Assembly (NCBI GenBank): GCA_938028835.1
Contig: CALIMJ010000027.1
Location: 1-64,000, forward strand
Length of the DNA stretch: 64,000 nucleotides
Source: an uncultured bacterium
GTDB lineage: Bacteria; Sysuimicrobiota; Sysuimicrobiia; Sysuimicrobiales; Sysuimicrobiaceae
Reading direction: 5' to 3'
Shown: positions 9,128 to 17,834 of the stretch, one piece after another
How the letters are laid out: each line of letters opens with the position of its first letter
Numbering within the stretch: the first letter of the stretch is position 1
The notes under the pieces: model-generated
What the model was told of the DNA's origin: nothing
Seen by the model: only the letters and a program-made list of their open reading frames with translations
The model's database searches: none
Translations under genes and position numbers: made by a program

Positions 9128-9477
9128 GCGCGTCCGATGGTGCTCGCTCGGGCGACCTGTGGCGGGTCTGGGCCTTCGCGTGGATGGTTGCGGTCGGGGT
9201 CGGGGGCCTCCTGCCTCCCCTGGGGCCCCACGGGTTCCAGGCCGGGGGCCCTGCCTACCACCTGGTGGGCTTCTCGGTGCTCACGGTGCTGTTTTCCCGG
9301 GCCATGCCGGCCGGTCGCGCGGCGGCTCTGGCGTGGGTGTACGGGCTCGCACTGGAAGGGGTGCAGGGCTTCCTGCCCTACCGCGGGGCGGAGCTGGGGG
9401 ACCTGGCGGTGAATCTGGTAGCTGTGGCCCTGGGGATGGTGGCGGTAGCCGTTCGGAGGCTGGCAGGGACCCGGTAG
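9124..9477 (+). CDS. VanZ-like small membrane protein
   Basis: A 117-residue protein with about four hydrophobic segments. It has the VanZ-family hallmarks: an early P-P-L-G loop after the first helix, the H-x-x-G-F-x-x-L helix (AYHLVGFSVLTVLF) and the A-L-E-x-x-Q helix (YGLALEGVQGFLP) followed by a G-D-L-x-x-N segment. GTG 9124 overlaps the glmM stop by 4 nt. VanZ-like proteins are found in many genomes without glycopeptide resistance, and their molecular role is unknown; placement at the end of a cell-wall precursor operon is the only functional hint. Confidence 0.8.
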   Translation: MSASDGARSGDLWRVWAFAWMVAVGVGGLLPPLGPHGFQAGGPAYHLVGFSVLTVLFSRAMPAGRAAALAWVYGLALEGVQGFLPYRGAELGDLAVNLVAVALGMVAVAVRRLAGTR

Positions 9478-9570
9478 GGCGGCTTTGCTAGGCTGACTGT
9501 CGTGCACCGCGGTGCCCCTGCGGTCCTCTGGATCCACCGTTCGGATGAGGTGAATCCGCCGACCGGCCGG

Positions 9571-9599
9571 TTGCGCGAACCCCCCGGGTCTGGTACACA
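9571..9599 (+). promoter_or_regulatory. Candidate sigma-A promoter of the glmS-ribozyme leader
   Basis: TTGCGC at 9571-9576 and TACACA at 9594-9599 are separated by 17 bp, and the -10 is preceded by TG (extended -10). Predicted transcription start near 9606, about 40 nt before the ribozyme cleavage site, which suits a self-cleaving leader. Each hexamer matches the consensus at only about half of its positions, so this is tentative. Confidence 0.35.
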
Positions 9600-9640
9600 A
9601 CAGGCAGGGCTTGCCAGGGAGGTGAGAGGGGAACACCTGG

Positions 9641-9840
9641 GTGGAAGCGCCAGGACCCGCAGCCGGTCAGGTTGCGGGTTGACGAGGCGGGGGATCTCGA
9701 CGGGGAGCGGCAACTCCCTGCTCGGCGGGTGACCCCAGGCCCACCGGCGGGCCTCCGGAAACCCATCCGGTCTGCAAAAGGTAGCTGACAAAGCCCGGGG
9801 GTGACCCCGGGACAAAAAGCTGCCGGCCGGCGCCGTTCCT
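9641..9840 (+). promoter_or_regulatory. glmS ribozyme (glucosamine-6-phosphate-activated self-cleaving leader)
   Basis: Within the 495-nt gene-free stretch before fbp, the catalytic core of the glmS ribozyme can be read. The cleavage site A|GCGCC lies at 9646/9647, with the following AGGAC. P2 arms are ACCCGC and GCGGGT. The conserved GTTGACGAGG is at 9678-9687, a CTCGAC segment near 9696, CGGCGGGTG at 9723-9731, and a GC-rich hairpin CCCGGGG-GTGA-CCCCGGG follows near 9795-9812, then ACAAAAAGC. In known cases GlcN6P triggers cleavage and mRNA decay, lowering GlmS. Here the first gene after the ribozyme is fbp, with glmS second. The 3' boundary is approximate; from about 9840 to the fbp ribosome site I see only GC-rich hairpins. 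Confidence 0.93.
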
Positions 9841-9972
9841 GAGCTGACCGTCGCGCCAGGCGTCCCACCTGGGCGCGAGGGGTCCCACGAGACAGTCCAG
9901 CCATTCGACCTCCCGTCCGGCTGCTTGCGGGCGGGACGGAAACCTTGCGCGCTGCGCGAAAGGAGGGAGCGT

Positions 9973-11103
9973 ATGCGTACCACCCTGAGCGTGATCAAGG
10001 CCGACATCGGGAGCGTGGGCGGGCACACCCTGCCCAGCCAGCGAGTCCTGGAAGTGGTGCGCGAGCGGGTGTTCGCCGAGCGCGGGAAGTTGCTGGTGGA
10101 CGCTTACGTAGCGCACACCGGGGACGACGTGTGTCTGATCCTGTCCCACCGCCACGGGGTGGGGCATCCGGACGTCCACGCCCTCGCCTGGGAAGCGTTC
10201 CGGGCAGGCGCGGAGGTGGCCCGGCAGCAGGGCCTGTACGGCGCGGGCCAAGACCTGCTGAAGGATGCCTTTTCGGGCAACGTGCGGGGTCTGGGACCCG
10301 CGGCGGCGGAGATGGAGTTCGAAGAGCGCCCCAACGAGGCGGTGGTGGTGTTCGCCGCGGACAAGACCGAGCCCGGTGCTTTTAACCTGCCGCTGTACCT
10401 CGCCTTCGCGGATCCCATGTACTCCTCCGGCCTGCTGTTGTCCCCGGACCTGCACCAGGGCTTCCGGTTCCGCATCATGGACGTGGACTACACGGAGGGA
10501 GACCGCACCATCACCCTGGACGCGCCCGAGCGCCTGTACGACATCGCCGCGCTGCTCCGGGACACGCACCGCTATGTCATCGAGTCCATCTGGTCCCGCA
10601 AGTACCCGCACGAGCAGGCGGCTGCGGTGTCCACCACCCGGCTGCGCAACATCGCGGGGCGGTACGTGGGCAAGGACGACCCGGTGGCGGTGGTGCGGGT
10701 GCAGAAGATCTTCCCGGCCACCGAGGAGTTCGGCCCGCCCTTCGCGGTGGTGCCCTTCGTGGCCGGGGACACCCGTGGCAGCCACAACCTACCCTTGATG
10801 CCGGTGCCCATCAACACCCCTGCCAGCACCTTCTTCTGCGTGCCCATGGTCTCGGGCCTCGCCTTCTCCGTGCACGAGGGCCAGTTCACCGAGCCCACGG
10901 ACCTGTTCGCGGATCCCTTCTGGGTCCACGTACGTGAGCGGGCGGCGGCCAAGGCTCTGGAGATGCGCCGGCAGGGGTTCTTCGGGCCGGCCATGCTGCC
11001 CATGTCGGAGCTCGAGTACGGAGGGATCGTGGCGCGTCTGGAGGCGCTGGAGAAGGAGTTCGTGGTGAGCCGCGAGGCGGAGCCCGCGGCCGCCGGGCAG
11101 TAG
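9973..11103 (+). CDS. fbp: Class V fructose-1,6-bisphosphate aldolase/phosphatase
   Basis: A 376-residue archaeal-type bifunctional FBP aldolase/phosphatase that makes fructose-6-phosphate in gluconeogenesis. The N terminus TTLSVIKADIGSVGGHT is the family signature, with metal-binding Asp and His. Further family blocks include VCLILSHRHGVGHPDVH and ADKTEPGAFNLPLYLAFADPM. Length is normal for the family. ATG 9973 follows AGGAGGG with 5-nt spacing. It lies between the glmS ribozyme and glmS, so its product (F6P) is the substrate of the next enzyme, and ribozyme cleavage would probably lower both. This class is common in archaea and deep-branching thermophilic bacteria. Confidence 0.95.
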   Translation: MRTTLSVIKADIGSVGGHTLPSQRVLEVVRERVFAERGKLLVDAYVAHTGDDVCLILSHRHGVGHPDVHALAWEAFRAGAEVARQQGLYGAGQDLLKDAFSGNVRGLGPAAAEMEFEERPNEAVVVFAADKTEPGAFNLPLYLAFADPMYSSGLLLSPDLHQGFRFRIMDVDYTEGDRTITLDAPERLYDIAALLRDTHRYVIESIWSRKYPHEQAAAVSTTRLRNIAGRYVGKDDPVAVVRVQKIFPATEEFGPPFAVVPFVAGDTRGSHNLPLMPVPINTPASTFFCVPMVSGLAFSVHEGQFTEPTDLFADPFWVHVRERAAAKALEMRRQGFFGPAMLPMSELEYGGIVARLEALEKEFVVSREAEPAAAGQ

Positions 11104-11166
11104 GCCGCGGCTGCAGGAGCGGTTGCCGCGGGGCGATGGGTGTCGGTCCCCGGGCGGGAGGCGAGT

Positions 11167-12993
11167 ATGTGCGGCATCATGGGCTACATCGGAGAACGGG
11201 CGGCGGTCCCCCTCCTGCTGGACGGACTGAGCCGGCTGGAGTACCGGGGCTACGACTCCGCGGGTGTGGCGGTGGCCCACAACGGCACCGTGCAGGTGCG
11301 CAAGGCCGCGGGGAAGCTGTCGCGCCTGCGGGAGATCCTGGAGCGCGACCCGATTCCCGGCACGGTGGGCATCGGCCACACTCGCTGGGCCACCCACGGC
11401 CAGCCCACGGACATCAACGCCCACCCCCACACGGACGAGTCGGGCCGCTTCGTGGTCATCCACAACGGGATCATCGAGAACTTCCTGTCCCTCCGGGAGG
11501 AGCTCGCCTCCCGCGGTCACCGTCTGCGCTCGGACACCGACACCGAGCTGCTGGCCCACCTCATCGAGGAGGAGTACCGGGGGGACCTGGTGGAGGCCAC
11601 CCGCCGGGCGGTGCGACGGGCCTCCGGCGCGTACGCCCTCGTGGTCCTGTGCGCTCACGAGCCCCACCGGATCGTGGCGGTTCGCATGATCAGCCCCCTG
11701 GTGGTGGGCTTCGGGCAAGGCGAGATGCTGCTGGCCTCTGACATCCCCGCCCTGCTGCCGTACACCCGCGATGTGCTGGTGGTGAACGACGGAGAGCTGG
11801 TGGTGTTGACGCGGGAGGGGGTGCAGCTGGAGAGCCTCGAGGGGGGGCCGGTGTCGCGCAGCCGCATGCACGTCACGTGGACCGCGGATCAGGCGGAGCG
11901 GGGCGGCTTCCCCCACTTCATGCTGAAGGAGATCTACGAGCAGCCGCGCGCGCTGCAGGAGACCCTCATGGGCCGGCTGGACGGCGACGGGCCCGTGGTC
12001 CTGGAGGACGTCCACCTCGACACCGCCTTCGCCCGGGCCCTGAACAAGGTCTGGATCACGGGCTGCGGGACCGCCTACCACGCGGGGCTGGTAGGCCGGT
12101 ACCTGTTCGAGCGGGTCCTGCGCCTTCCCACGGAGGCCGACTACGCGCACGAACTCCGCTACCGGGACCCCACGGTGCGTGCCGGGGACCTGGTGGTGGC
12201 CATCAGCCAGTCCGGCGAGACTGCGGACACCTTGGCCGCCGCGCGGCTGTGCCGATCCCGGGGTGCCCGGGTGCTGGCGGTGACCAACGTGGTGGGCAGC
12301 ACCCTGAGCCGCGAGGCGGACGACGTCCTCTACACTCGGGCGGGCCCCGAGATCGCGGTGGCGTCGACCAAAGCGTACCTGACCATGCTGGTGGGGCAGG
12401 TCCTGCTGATGCTGCACCTAGGCTCCCTCCGCGGGAGCCTGCCCGCCGACCGGGCCCGGCAGCTGGTGGAAGAACTCGCGGTGCTGCCCCGGAAGGTCCA
12501 GGAGATCCTCAACCACCCGGCGCCGGTGGAGGCTCTGGCGCGGGAGGTGGCGGACAGCGAGCACGTGTATTTCATCGGGCGCGGCCTGGACTACGCGGTG
12601 GCCATGGAGGGTTCCCTCAAGCTCAAGGAGATCTCCTACGTTCACTCGGAGGCCATGCCCGCGGGCGAGCTGAAGCACGGCACCCTGGCCCTGGTGACTC
12701 CGGGGACTCCCGTGGTGGTGGTGCTGACCCAGGCGCACGTGTACGAGAAGACGGTCTCCGGGCTCCAGGAGGTGAAGGCCCGGGGGGCCAGGGTCATCGC
12801 CGTGGCCTACGAGGACGACCCGGAGATCGGGAAGCTGGCGGACCGGGTACTGCGCATCCCGCGTACCGACGACCTGCTGAGCCCGGTACTGGCCGCGGTC
12901 CCCCTGCAGCTGCTGGCGTACTGGGTGGCGCGAGAGAGAGGGCACGACATCGACCAGCCCCGGAACCTGGCGAAGAGCGTGACGGTGGAGTAG
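11167..12993 (+). CDS. glmS: Glutamine-fructose-6-phosphate aminotransferase (isomerizing)
   Basis: A 608-residue enzyme that converts F6P and glutamine to GlcN6P. The N-terminal glutaminase (class II amidotransferase) domain starts MCGIMGYIG with Cys2 as nucleophile after Met removal, and contains GIGHTRWATHG. Two SIS isomerase domains follow (about residues 290-430 and 460-590), with ITGCGTAYHAG, SQSGETADT and the C-terminal QPRNLAKSVTVE that closes the active site. ATG 11167 follows a GGGAGG-type site. The 63-nt gap after fbp is too short for a ribozyme, so regulation by GlcN6P must act through the leader before fbp. Confidence 0.97.
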   Translation: MCGIMGYIGERAAVPLLLDGLSRLEYRGYDSAGVAVAHNGTVQVRKAAGKLSRLREILERDPIPGTVGIGHTRWATHGQPTDINAHPHTDESGRFVVIHNGIIENFLSLREELASRGHRLRSDTDTELLAHLIEEEYRGDLVEATRRAVRRASGAYALVVLCAHEPHRIVAVRMISPLVVGFGQGEMLLASDIPALLPYTRDVLVVNDGELVVLTREGVQLESLEGGPVSRSRMHVTWTADQAERGGFPHFMLKEIYEQPRALQETLMGRLDGDGPVVLEDVHLDTAFARALNKVWITGCGTAYHAGLVGRYLFERVLRLPTEADYAHELRYRDPTVRAGDLVVAISQSGETADTLAAARLCRSRGARVLAVTNVVGSTLSREADDVLYTRAGPEIAVASTKAYLTMLVGQVLLMLHLGSLRGSLPADRARQLVEELAVLPRKVQEILNHPAPVEALAREVADSEHVYFIGRGLDYAVAMEGSLKLKEISYVHSEAMPAGELKHGTLALVTPGTPVVVVLTQAHVYEKTVSGLQEVKARGARVIAVAYEDDPEIGKLADRVLRIPRTDDLLSPVLAAVPLQLLAYWVARERGHDIDQPRNLAKSVTVE

Positions 12994-13033
12994 CGGGAAT
13001 CCCCCAAGCCCACGCCGAAGCGTACCATCTCGG

Positions 13034-13222
13034 ATGGACGGCCCGGGCCACCCCGTGGACTCCGCACTTTTGGAGCTGCTGGCCTGCCCCGCCTGCCACG
13101 GGCGGCTGCGGCAGGAGCAGGACCGCTTGGTGTGTGCGTCCTGCGGCCGCCGCTATCCCATCCGGGACGGCATCCCGGTCCTGCTGGTGGAGGAGGCGGA
13201 GGGTCCGGAGGGGGCGATGTAG
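13034..13222 (+). CDS. Trm112-family zinc-ribbon protein
   Basis: A 62-residue protein with LLELLACPACHGRL and LVCASCGRRYPIRDGIPVLL, that is, two CxxC pairs followed by the YPIRDGIPVLL block diagnostic of the Trm112/UPF0434 family. In eukaryotes and archaea Trm112 activates methyltransferases; the bacterial members are poorly characterised zinc-binding proteins. The stop TAG abuts the acpS start with no gap, so the two are probably co-transcribed. Confidence 0.85.
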   Translation: MDGPGHPVDSALLELLACPACHGRLRQEQDRLVCASCGRRYPIRDGIPVLLVEEAEGPEGAM

Positions 13223-13615
13223 GTGGTACTGGGCGTCGGGGTGGACGCGGTCGAGGTGGCGCGTATCCGGCGGGCGGTGGACCGCTGGGGCGAGGCGTTC
13301 CTGACTCGGGTGTACACGCCCGTGGAGCTGGCGCGGGCGTCGGGTCGAGACGGCCCCGCGCGGCTGGCTGCCCGGTTTGCCGCGAAGGAGGCTGTCATGA
13401 AGGCCCTAGGCTGCGGGTGGGGCCGGGTACGGTTCCGGGACATCGAGGTCACCCGCGACCCGGGGGGCCGGCCGCGGGCCAGGCTGTCCGGCGCCGCGGC
13501 CCGGCTGGCCGAGCGGGCGGGTGTCGTGGCAGTGCACCTGTCTCTGTCCCACGCGCGGGGCTACGCGGTCGCGGTGGCGGTGGCGGAGGGGCGGCGTGAA
13601 GCTGGTGACCGCTAG
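13223..13615 (+). CDS. acpS: Holo-[acyl-carrier-protein] synthase
   Basis: A 130-residue 4'-phosphopantetheinyl transferase that converts apo-ACP to holo-ACP. VLGVGVDAVEVARIRRAV supplies the Mg-binding Asp, and RLAARFAAKEAVMKALG is the family signature with Glu and Lys. GTG 13223 directly follows the previous stop, with GGAGGGGG upstream. Its 3' end overlaps nnr by 20 nt, matching the common acpS-nnr-alr gene order. Confidence 0.94.
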   Translation: MVLGVGVDAVEVARIRRAVDRWGEAFLTRVYTPVELARASGRDGPARLAARFAAKEAVMKALGCGWGRVRFRDIEVTRDPGGRPRARLSGAAARLAERAGVVAVHLSLSHARGYAVAVAVAEGRREAGDR

Positions 13616-15191
13616 CGAGATGCGGGAGCTGGAGCGGCGGGCCACGCAGGAAGCGGGGCTGCCCACGCTCGTGCTGATGGAGCACGCCGGCCGCGCAGTG
13701 GCCCAGGTGACCTGGAGGCTGTTGCGAGAGCGCGGCGGGAGCAGGGTCGTGGTGGTGTGCGGAAAGGGCAACAACGGGGGGGACGGCCTGTGCGCGGCCC
13801 GCCACCTCGCCAACGCGGGGCTGTCGGTGCGGGTGTACCTGCTGGCCCGTGATCAGGACCTCGAGGGAGACGCTGCCACAAACCTGCGGGCCCTCCGGGC
13901 GGGGGGCGTCGAGGTGGACAACGTGGTGGGCGCAGTAGACACCGCCCTGCGGGCCGTGGGGGTGGGTACGGACGTGGTCGTGGACGCCATCTTCGGCACG
14001 GGTTTCCGGGGCAGCCCCATGGGCCTGGCGGCCCGCGCCATCGAAGCCATCAACGACAGCCGGCTGCCCGTGGTGGCGGTGGACGTCCCGTCAGGCCTGG
14101 ACGCGGACACCGGTAGGGTGGAGGGCCCGTGCGTGCGCGCGCAGGTAACGGTGACCATGGGCCTGCCCAAGGTCGGCCTTTTGGTGTACCCGGGCGCCGC
14201 GTACTGCGGGCAGGTGCTGGTCGCGGACCTGGGGCTTCCGCGCCGGCTTCTCCTGGAAGGCGTCCCCCTTCCCACGGAGGTGGCCACCGCAGCGCAGGTG
14301 GCCCGGTTGCTACCGCCCCGGGCTCCGGAGACCCACAAGGGCACCTACGGCAGGGTGCTGGTGGTGGCCGGGTCCGCCCGGTTCCCCGGTGCGCCCAAGT
14401 TGGCGGCCCTGGGCGCGCTGCGGTGCGGGGCGGGGCTGGTACGGCTGCTGGTACCGAGCTGTATCTTCCCGTCCGTGGCCGCCTCTGCCCTGGAGTTCAT
14501 GCCGGCCGCTTTGCCGGACGCGGACGGCGCCCTCGATCCTTCGGCCCTGGACCCCGTGATGGAATACGCGCAGGACGCGGACGTGGTGGCCCTGGGGCCT
14601 GGCCTCACCACGGGGGAAGGGGTGAGCCGGGTCGTCCGGGCGGTCCTGGAGGCCTGCGACCGCCCCCTGGTGTTGGACGCCGACGCCCTCAACGTGCTGC
14701 GCGGCCAGCACGCTGCCTTGCGCGCGGCCCGGGCGCCCGTGGTCATCACCCCGCACCCGGGAGAGCTGGGCCGGCTGCTGGGGGTTTCCACGTCGGAGGT
14801 GCAGCGCGCGCGCCTGGAGGTGGCGCGGTCCGCGGCCCGCCTCACGGGTGCGGTAACCCTACTGAAGGGCGCTCGCACCGTGGTGGCGTCTCCCGAGGGC
14901 CGGGTGGTGGTGAATCCCACAGGCAACCCCGGAATGGCGTCCGGGGGGATGGGAGACGTACTCACAGGCGCGGTGGCCGCTTTGCTGGGCCAGGGCCTGG
15001 TGCCGTTCGACGCCGCTTGGGTGGCGGCGTACCTGCACGGCCTCGCCGCGGACCTCCTGGCGGAGGAGTGGGGCGACCGAGGGTTGCTGGCCCACGACGT
15101 GGCGGAACGCATTCCGGACGCCATCTACAGGGTCCGCACCGGACGGGCCAGAGAAGCGTTCAGCTACCTCCATGCGGCCAGCGTGGGTTGA
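13596..15191 (+). CDS. nnr: Bifunctional NAD(P)H-hydrate epimerase / ADP-dependent NAD(P)H-hydrate dehydratase
   Basis: A 531-residue repair enzyme for hydrated NAD(P)H. The N-terminal YjeF_N epimerase domain (about 1-215) has GKGNNGGDGLCAARHLANAG and DAIFGTGFRG. The C-terminal ribokinase-like dehydratase domain (about 225-515) has HKGTYGRVLVVAGS, ALGPGLTTGEG, LDADALNVL, TPHPGELGRLLG, and NPGMASGGMGDVLTG at the nucleotide site. GTG 13596 gives the usual start MKLVTASEMRELE. The gene overlaps acpS by 20 nt upstream and alr by 20 nt downstream, indicating translational coupling. Confidence 0.95.
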   Translation: MKLVTASEMRELERRATQEAGLPTLVLMEHAGRAVAQVTWRLLRERGGSRVVVVCGKGNNGGDGLCAARHLANAGLSVRVYLLARDQDLEGDAATNLRALRAGGVEVDNVVGAVDTALRAVGVGTDVVVDAIFGTGFRGSPMGLAARAIEAINDSRLPVVAVDVPSGLDADTGRVEGPCVRAQVTVTMGLPKVGLLVYPGAAYCGQVLVADLGLPRRLLLEGVPLPTEVATAAQVARLLPPRAPETHKGTYGRVLVVAGSARFPGAPKLAALGALRCGAGLVRLLVPSCIFPSVAASALEFMPAALPDADGALDPSALDPVMEYAQDADVVALGPGLTTGEGVSRVVRAVLEACDRPLVLDADALNVLRGQHAALRAARAPVVITPHPGELGRLLGVSTSEVQRARLEVARSAARLTGAVTLLKGARTVVASPEGRVVVNPTGNPGMASGGMGDVLTGAVAALLGQGLVPFDAAWVAAYLHGLAADLLAEEWGDRGLLAHDVAERIPDAIYRVRTGRAREAFSYLHAASVG

Positions 15192-16272
15192 GGTCGACCT
15201 GGACTCCGTGCGATCCAACGTGCGCGCTACGCTGGGGGTGCTCCGCCGCTCCACCCAGCTGCTGGCCGTGGTCAAGGCGGACGCGTACGGACACGGCGCC
15301 GTGCCCGTGGCCCGGGCGGCGGTGGAGGCGGGTGCCACGTGGCTGGGGGTGGCGCTGGCCGAAGAGGCCCTGCAGCTGCGCGCCGCGGGGGTGGGGGTAC
15401 CCGTGCTGGTCTTCGGCTACAGCGCCCCTGAAGCCGTCGTGGAGGGAGCCTGCCAGAGGGTGTCCTTCACGGTGTTCTCCGCCGGGAGCCTGCAGGCCGC
15501 GGTGGAGGCCAGCAGCCGGTCCCCGGTGGGCGTGGCGGTCCACCTGAAGGTGGACACGGGCATGACCCGGGTCGGGTTCGCGCCGGAGGAGGCCGCAGAA
15601 GTGGCGGACCGGATCGTCGCCACACCCGGACTGCACCTGGAGGGCGTGTACACCCACTTCGCGTCCGCGGACACGGACCGGAGCTTCACCCTCTCCCAAC
15701 TGCGACAGTTCCTGGCGGTGGTGGAGGCTCTCCGAGCCCGGGGACACCACGTGCCGTTCGTGCACGCGGCCAACACCGCGGCCACCTTCACGCTGCCAGC
15801 CAGCCACCTGGACCTGGTACGGGTCGGCATCGCCCTGTACGGGCTGTCGCCCGGGGTGCCGACGCCTGGGCTGCGGCCGGCCATGCGGGTGGTGGCCCGA
15901 GCTGTGCAGGTCCGCCGTGTGCCCGAGGGGACGCCGGTCAGCTACGGCGCTAGTTACAGGACCTCGCGGGCGACCACCATCGTGACAGTCCCAGTAGGCT
16001 ACGGGGACGGCATCCCCCGCAACCTGTCCAACCGAGGATTCGCGAGCCTGCGGGGACACCGGGTGCGGTACGCGGGAGCCGTGTGCATGGACTTCCTCAT
16101 GCTGGACGCGGGCGACCTGGAGGTGGAGGAGGGAGAAGCCGTGGAGCTGGTGGGCCCCGCGGCCCCAGCGGAGGAGCTGGCTTCCCTGTGCGGGACCATC
16201 CCGTACGAAATCGTCACGCGCCTGGGCCCGCGTCTGCCCCGGGTGTACCGCGGGCCGTCCCCGCGGGTCTAA
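15172..16272 (+). CDS. alr: Alanine racemase
   Basis: A 366-residue PLP enzyme that makes D-alanine for peptidoglycan. The PLP lysine lies in AVVKADAYGHGA (about Lys 38). The second catalytic residue region is present as SYGASYRTSR (Tyr about 262), along with the conserved VTVPVGYGDGIPR and AVCMDF blocks. ATG 15172 lies inside the end of nnr. The stop TAA shares one base with the ATG of the next gene. Normal length, no anomalies. Confidence 0.95.
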   Translation: MRPAWVEVDLDSVRSNVRATLGVLRRSTQLLAVVKADAYGHGAVPVARAAVEAGATWLGVALAEEALQLRAAGVGVPVLVFGYSAPEAVVEGACQRVSFTVFSAGSLQAAVEASSRSPVGVAVHLKVDTGMTRVGFAPEEAAEVADRIVATPGLHLEGVYTHFASADTDRSFTLSQLRQFLAVVEALRARGHHVPFVHAANTAATFTLPASHLDLVRVGIALYGLSPGVPTPGLRPAMRVVARAVQVRRVPEGTPVSYGASYRTSRATTIVTVPVGYGDGIPRNLSNRGFASLRGHRVRYAGAVCMDFLMLDAGDLEVEEGEAVELVGPAAPAEELASLCGTIPYEIVTRLGPRLPRVYRGPSPRV

Positions 16273-17792
16273 TGGAAGTCCTGCCCTTCGGGTCCCGGGC
16301 GCTCCTGGTGCGGCTGGGCACCGAGGTGGATCCCGGGTTGCTGGCCCGGGTGCTGCACCTGGACCGGTGGCTGGGGAGGCTTCCCGGAGTGGTGGAGACG
16401 GTGCCTGCCTACGCGTCTCTGCTGGTCCACTTCGACCCGCAGACGGTGACCGCGGAGGCGCTGGCGGCAAGTGCACGCCAGGCCCCCCAGGGCCCCGAGG
16501 CCCCGCCAGAAGGACAGCGGCACGAGGTGCCCGTGGTGTACGGGGGCGAGTTCGGCCCGGACCTGACAGGAGTAGCCCGGTGGGCGGGTCTTTCGGAGCG
16601 AGAGGTGGTGGAGCTGCACGCGGGGACCGAGTACCTGGTGTACATGCTCGGCTTCTCGCCCGGCTTCGCGTACATGGGGACGGTCCCTGACCGCATTGCG
16701 GTGCCACGCCTGCCGCAGCCAAGGCCGAGGGTGCCGGCCGGGTCGGTGGCGGTGGCAGGCCGACAGACCGGTATCTACCCGTCGCCCAGCCCGGGAGGGT
16801 GGCGGATCCTCGGGCGCACGCCCCTGCAGGTGTTCGACCCCGCACGCCGGCCGCCCGCGCTGTTCGAGGTGGGAGACCGGGTGCGCTTCGTGGCCGTGGA
16901 GCGGGCGGACTGGCAGGCAGCCCGCCCGGTGCTGGAACCGGAATCCGACGGCGTACCGGCCTTTGTGGTGCTCGACGGCGGCCTGCTGTGCAGCGTCCAG
17001 GACCTGGGCCGGTTCGGCTATCGGCGCTACGGGGTTCCGCCTTCCGGTGCCATGGATCCCGAAGCCTTGCGGGAGGCAAACGGCGCGGTGGGGAACAGCC
17101 CGGACTGTGGCGCGCTGGAGTTCACCTGGCCCGCGCCGGTGCTGGAGGCGCTGGTGGACGTGGAGGTGGCCCTAGCGGGTGCAGACTTCGCCCCGGAGGT
17201 CGATAGTTCGCCTGTGCCCCTGGGCAAGGCCGTGCGGGTGCGGCGGGGCCAGGTCCTGCGCTTCCGCAGGCCACGGTGGGGTAACTGGTGCTATCTGGCG
17301 GTGGCGGGTGGGGTGCAGGCACCGGAAGCTCTCGGGAGCCGCAGCACGCACGTGCCGTCGGGGATGGGCGGGAAGGTGTTGCGCCGCGGTGACCTGGTGC
17401 GCCGGGCCCGCCGGATCCCGGGCGTAGCCAGGCCGGCCGCGCCGCGCCGCTCCGGGTCCGTGAGGGTGGTGGCGGGCCCGCACCTGGCGGCCTTCGAGCC
17501 AGGAGCCCTGGACCGCTTCGTGGCCGAGGAGTACGTGGTCAGCGCCCGCAGCGACCGTTCCGGCTACCGCCTGGAGGGGCCCCGGATCGCCCACGGGGGT
17601 ACCGGCGAGATCCTGTCGGAGGGCATGGTGGTGGGCGCGGTGCAGGTCCCGCCATCTGGCCAGCCCATCGTGCTCATGCCGGACGGCCCCACTACAGGTG
17701 GCTACCCGGTCCTGGCGGTCGTGGTAGAGGAAGACCTGCCCCAGCTGGCGCAGAAGCGTCCGGGCGAGCGCGTGCGTTTCCAGCTGGCCTGA
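16272..17792 (+). CDS. pxpBC: 5-oxoprolinase subunit B/C fusion (PxpB-PxpC, KipI-KipA type)
   Basis: One 506-residue chain combines the two subunits usually encoded separately. Residues about 1-215 are PxpB/KipI-like (PFGSRALLVRLG, YLVYMLGFSPGFAYMG, AGSVAVAGRQTGIYPSPSPGGW). Residues about 225-505 are PxpC/KipA-like (VVLDGGLLCSVQDLGRFGY, GVPPSGAMD, GEILSEGMVVGAVQVPP, DGPTTGGYPVLAVV). With PxpA the pair cleaves 5-oxoproline using ATP; related domains occur in urea amidolyase. No pxpA is visible in this window, so 5-oxoprolinase is inferred rather than proven. The ATG overlaps the alr stop by one base. Confidence 0.88.
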   Translation: MEVLPFGSRALLVRLGTEVDPGLLARVLHLDRWLGRLPGVVETVPAYASLLVHFDPQTVTAEALAASARQAPQGPEAPPEGQRHEVPVVYGGEFGPDLTGVARWAGLSEREVVELHAGTEYLVYMLGFSPGFAYMGTVPDRIAVPRLPQPRPRVPAGSVAVAGRQTGIYPSPSPGGWRILGRTPLQVFDPARRPPALFEVGDRVRFVAVERADWQAARPVLEPESDGVPAFVVLDGGLLCSVQDLGRFGYRRYGVPPSGAMDPEALREANGAVGNSPDCGALEFTWPAPVLEALVDVEVALAGADFAPEVDSSPVPLGKAVRVRRGQVLRFRRPRWGNWCYLAVAGGVQAPEALGSRSTHVPSGMGGKVLRRGDLVRRARRIPGVARPAAPRRSGSVRVVAGPHLAAFEPGALDRFVAEEYVVSARSDRSGYRLEGPRIAHGGTGEILSEGMVVGAVQVPPSGQPIVLMPDGPTTGGYPVLAVVVEEDLPQLAQKRPGERVRFQLA

Positions 17793-17834
17793 CGCCTCGC
17801 GGCGCTCAGAACCGCCCCGGTGGCTTGGGCCCAG

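Noticed and set aside
11104..11166. A ribozyme or riboswitch directly before glmS
   Set aside because: The gap is only 63 nt and contains none of the ribozyme core; the ribozyme lies upstream of fbp instead.
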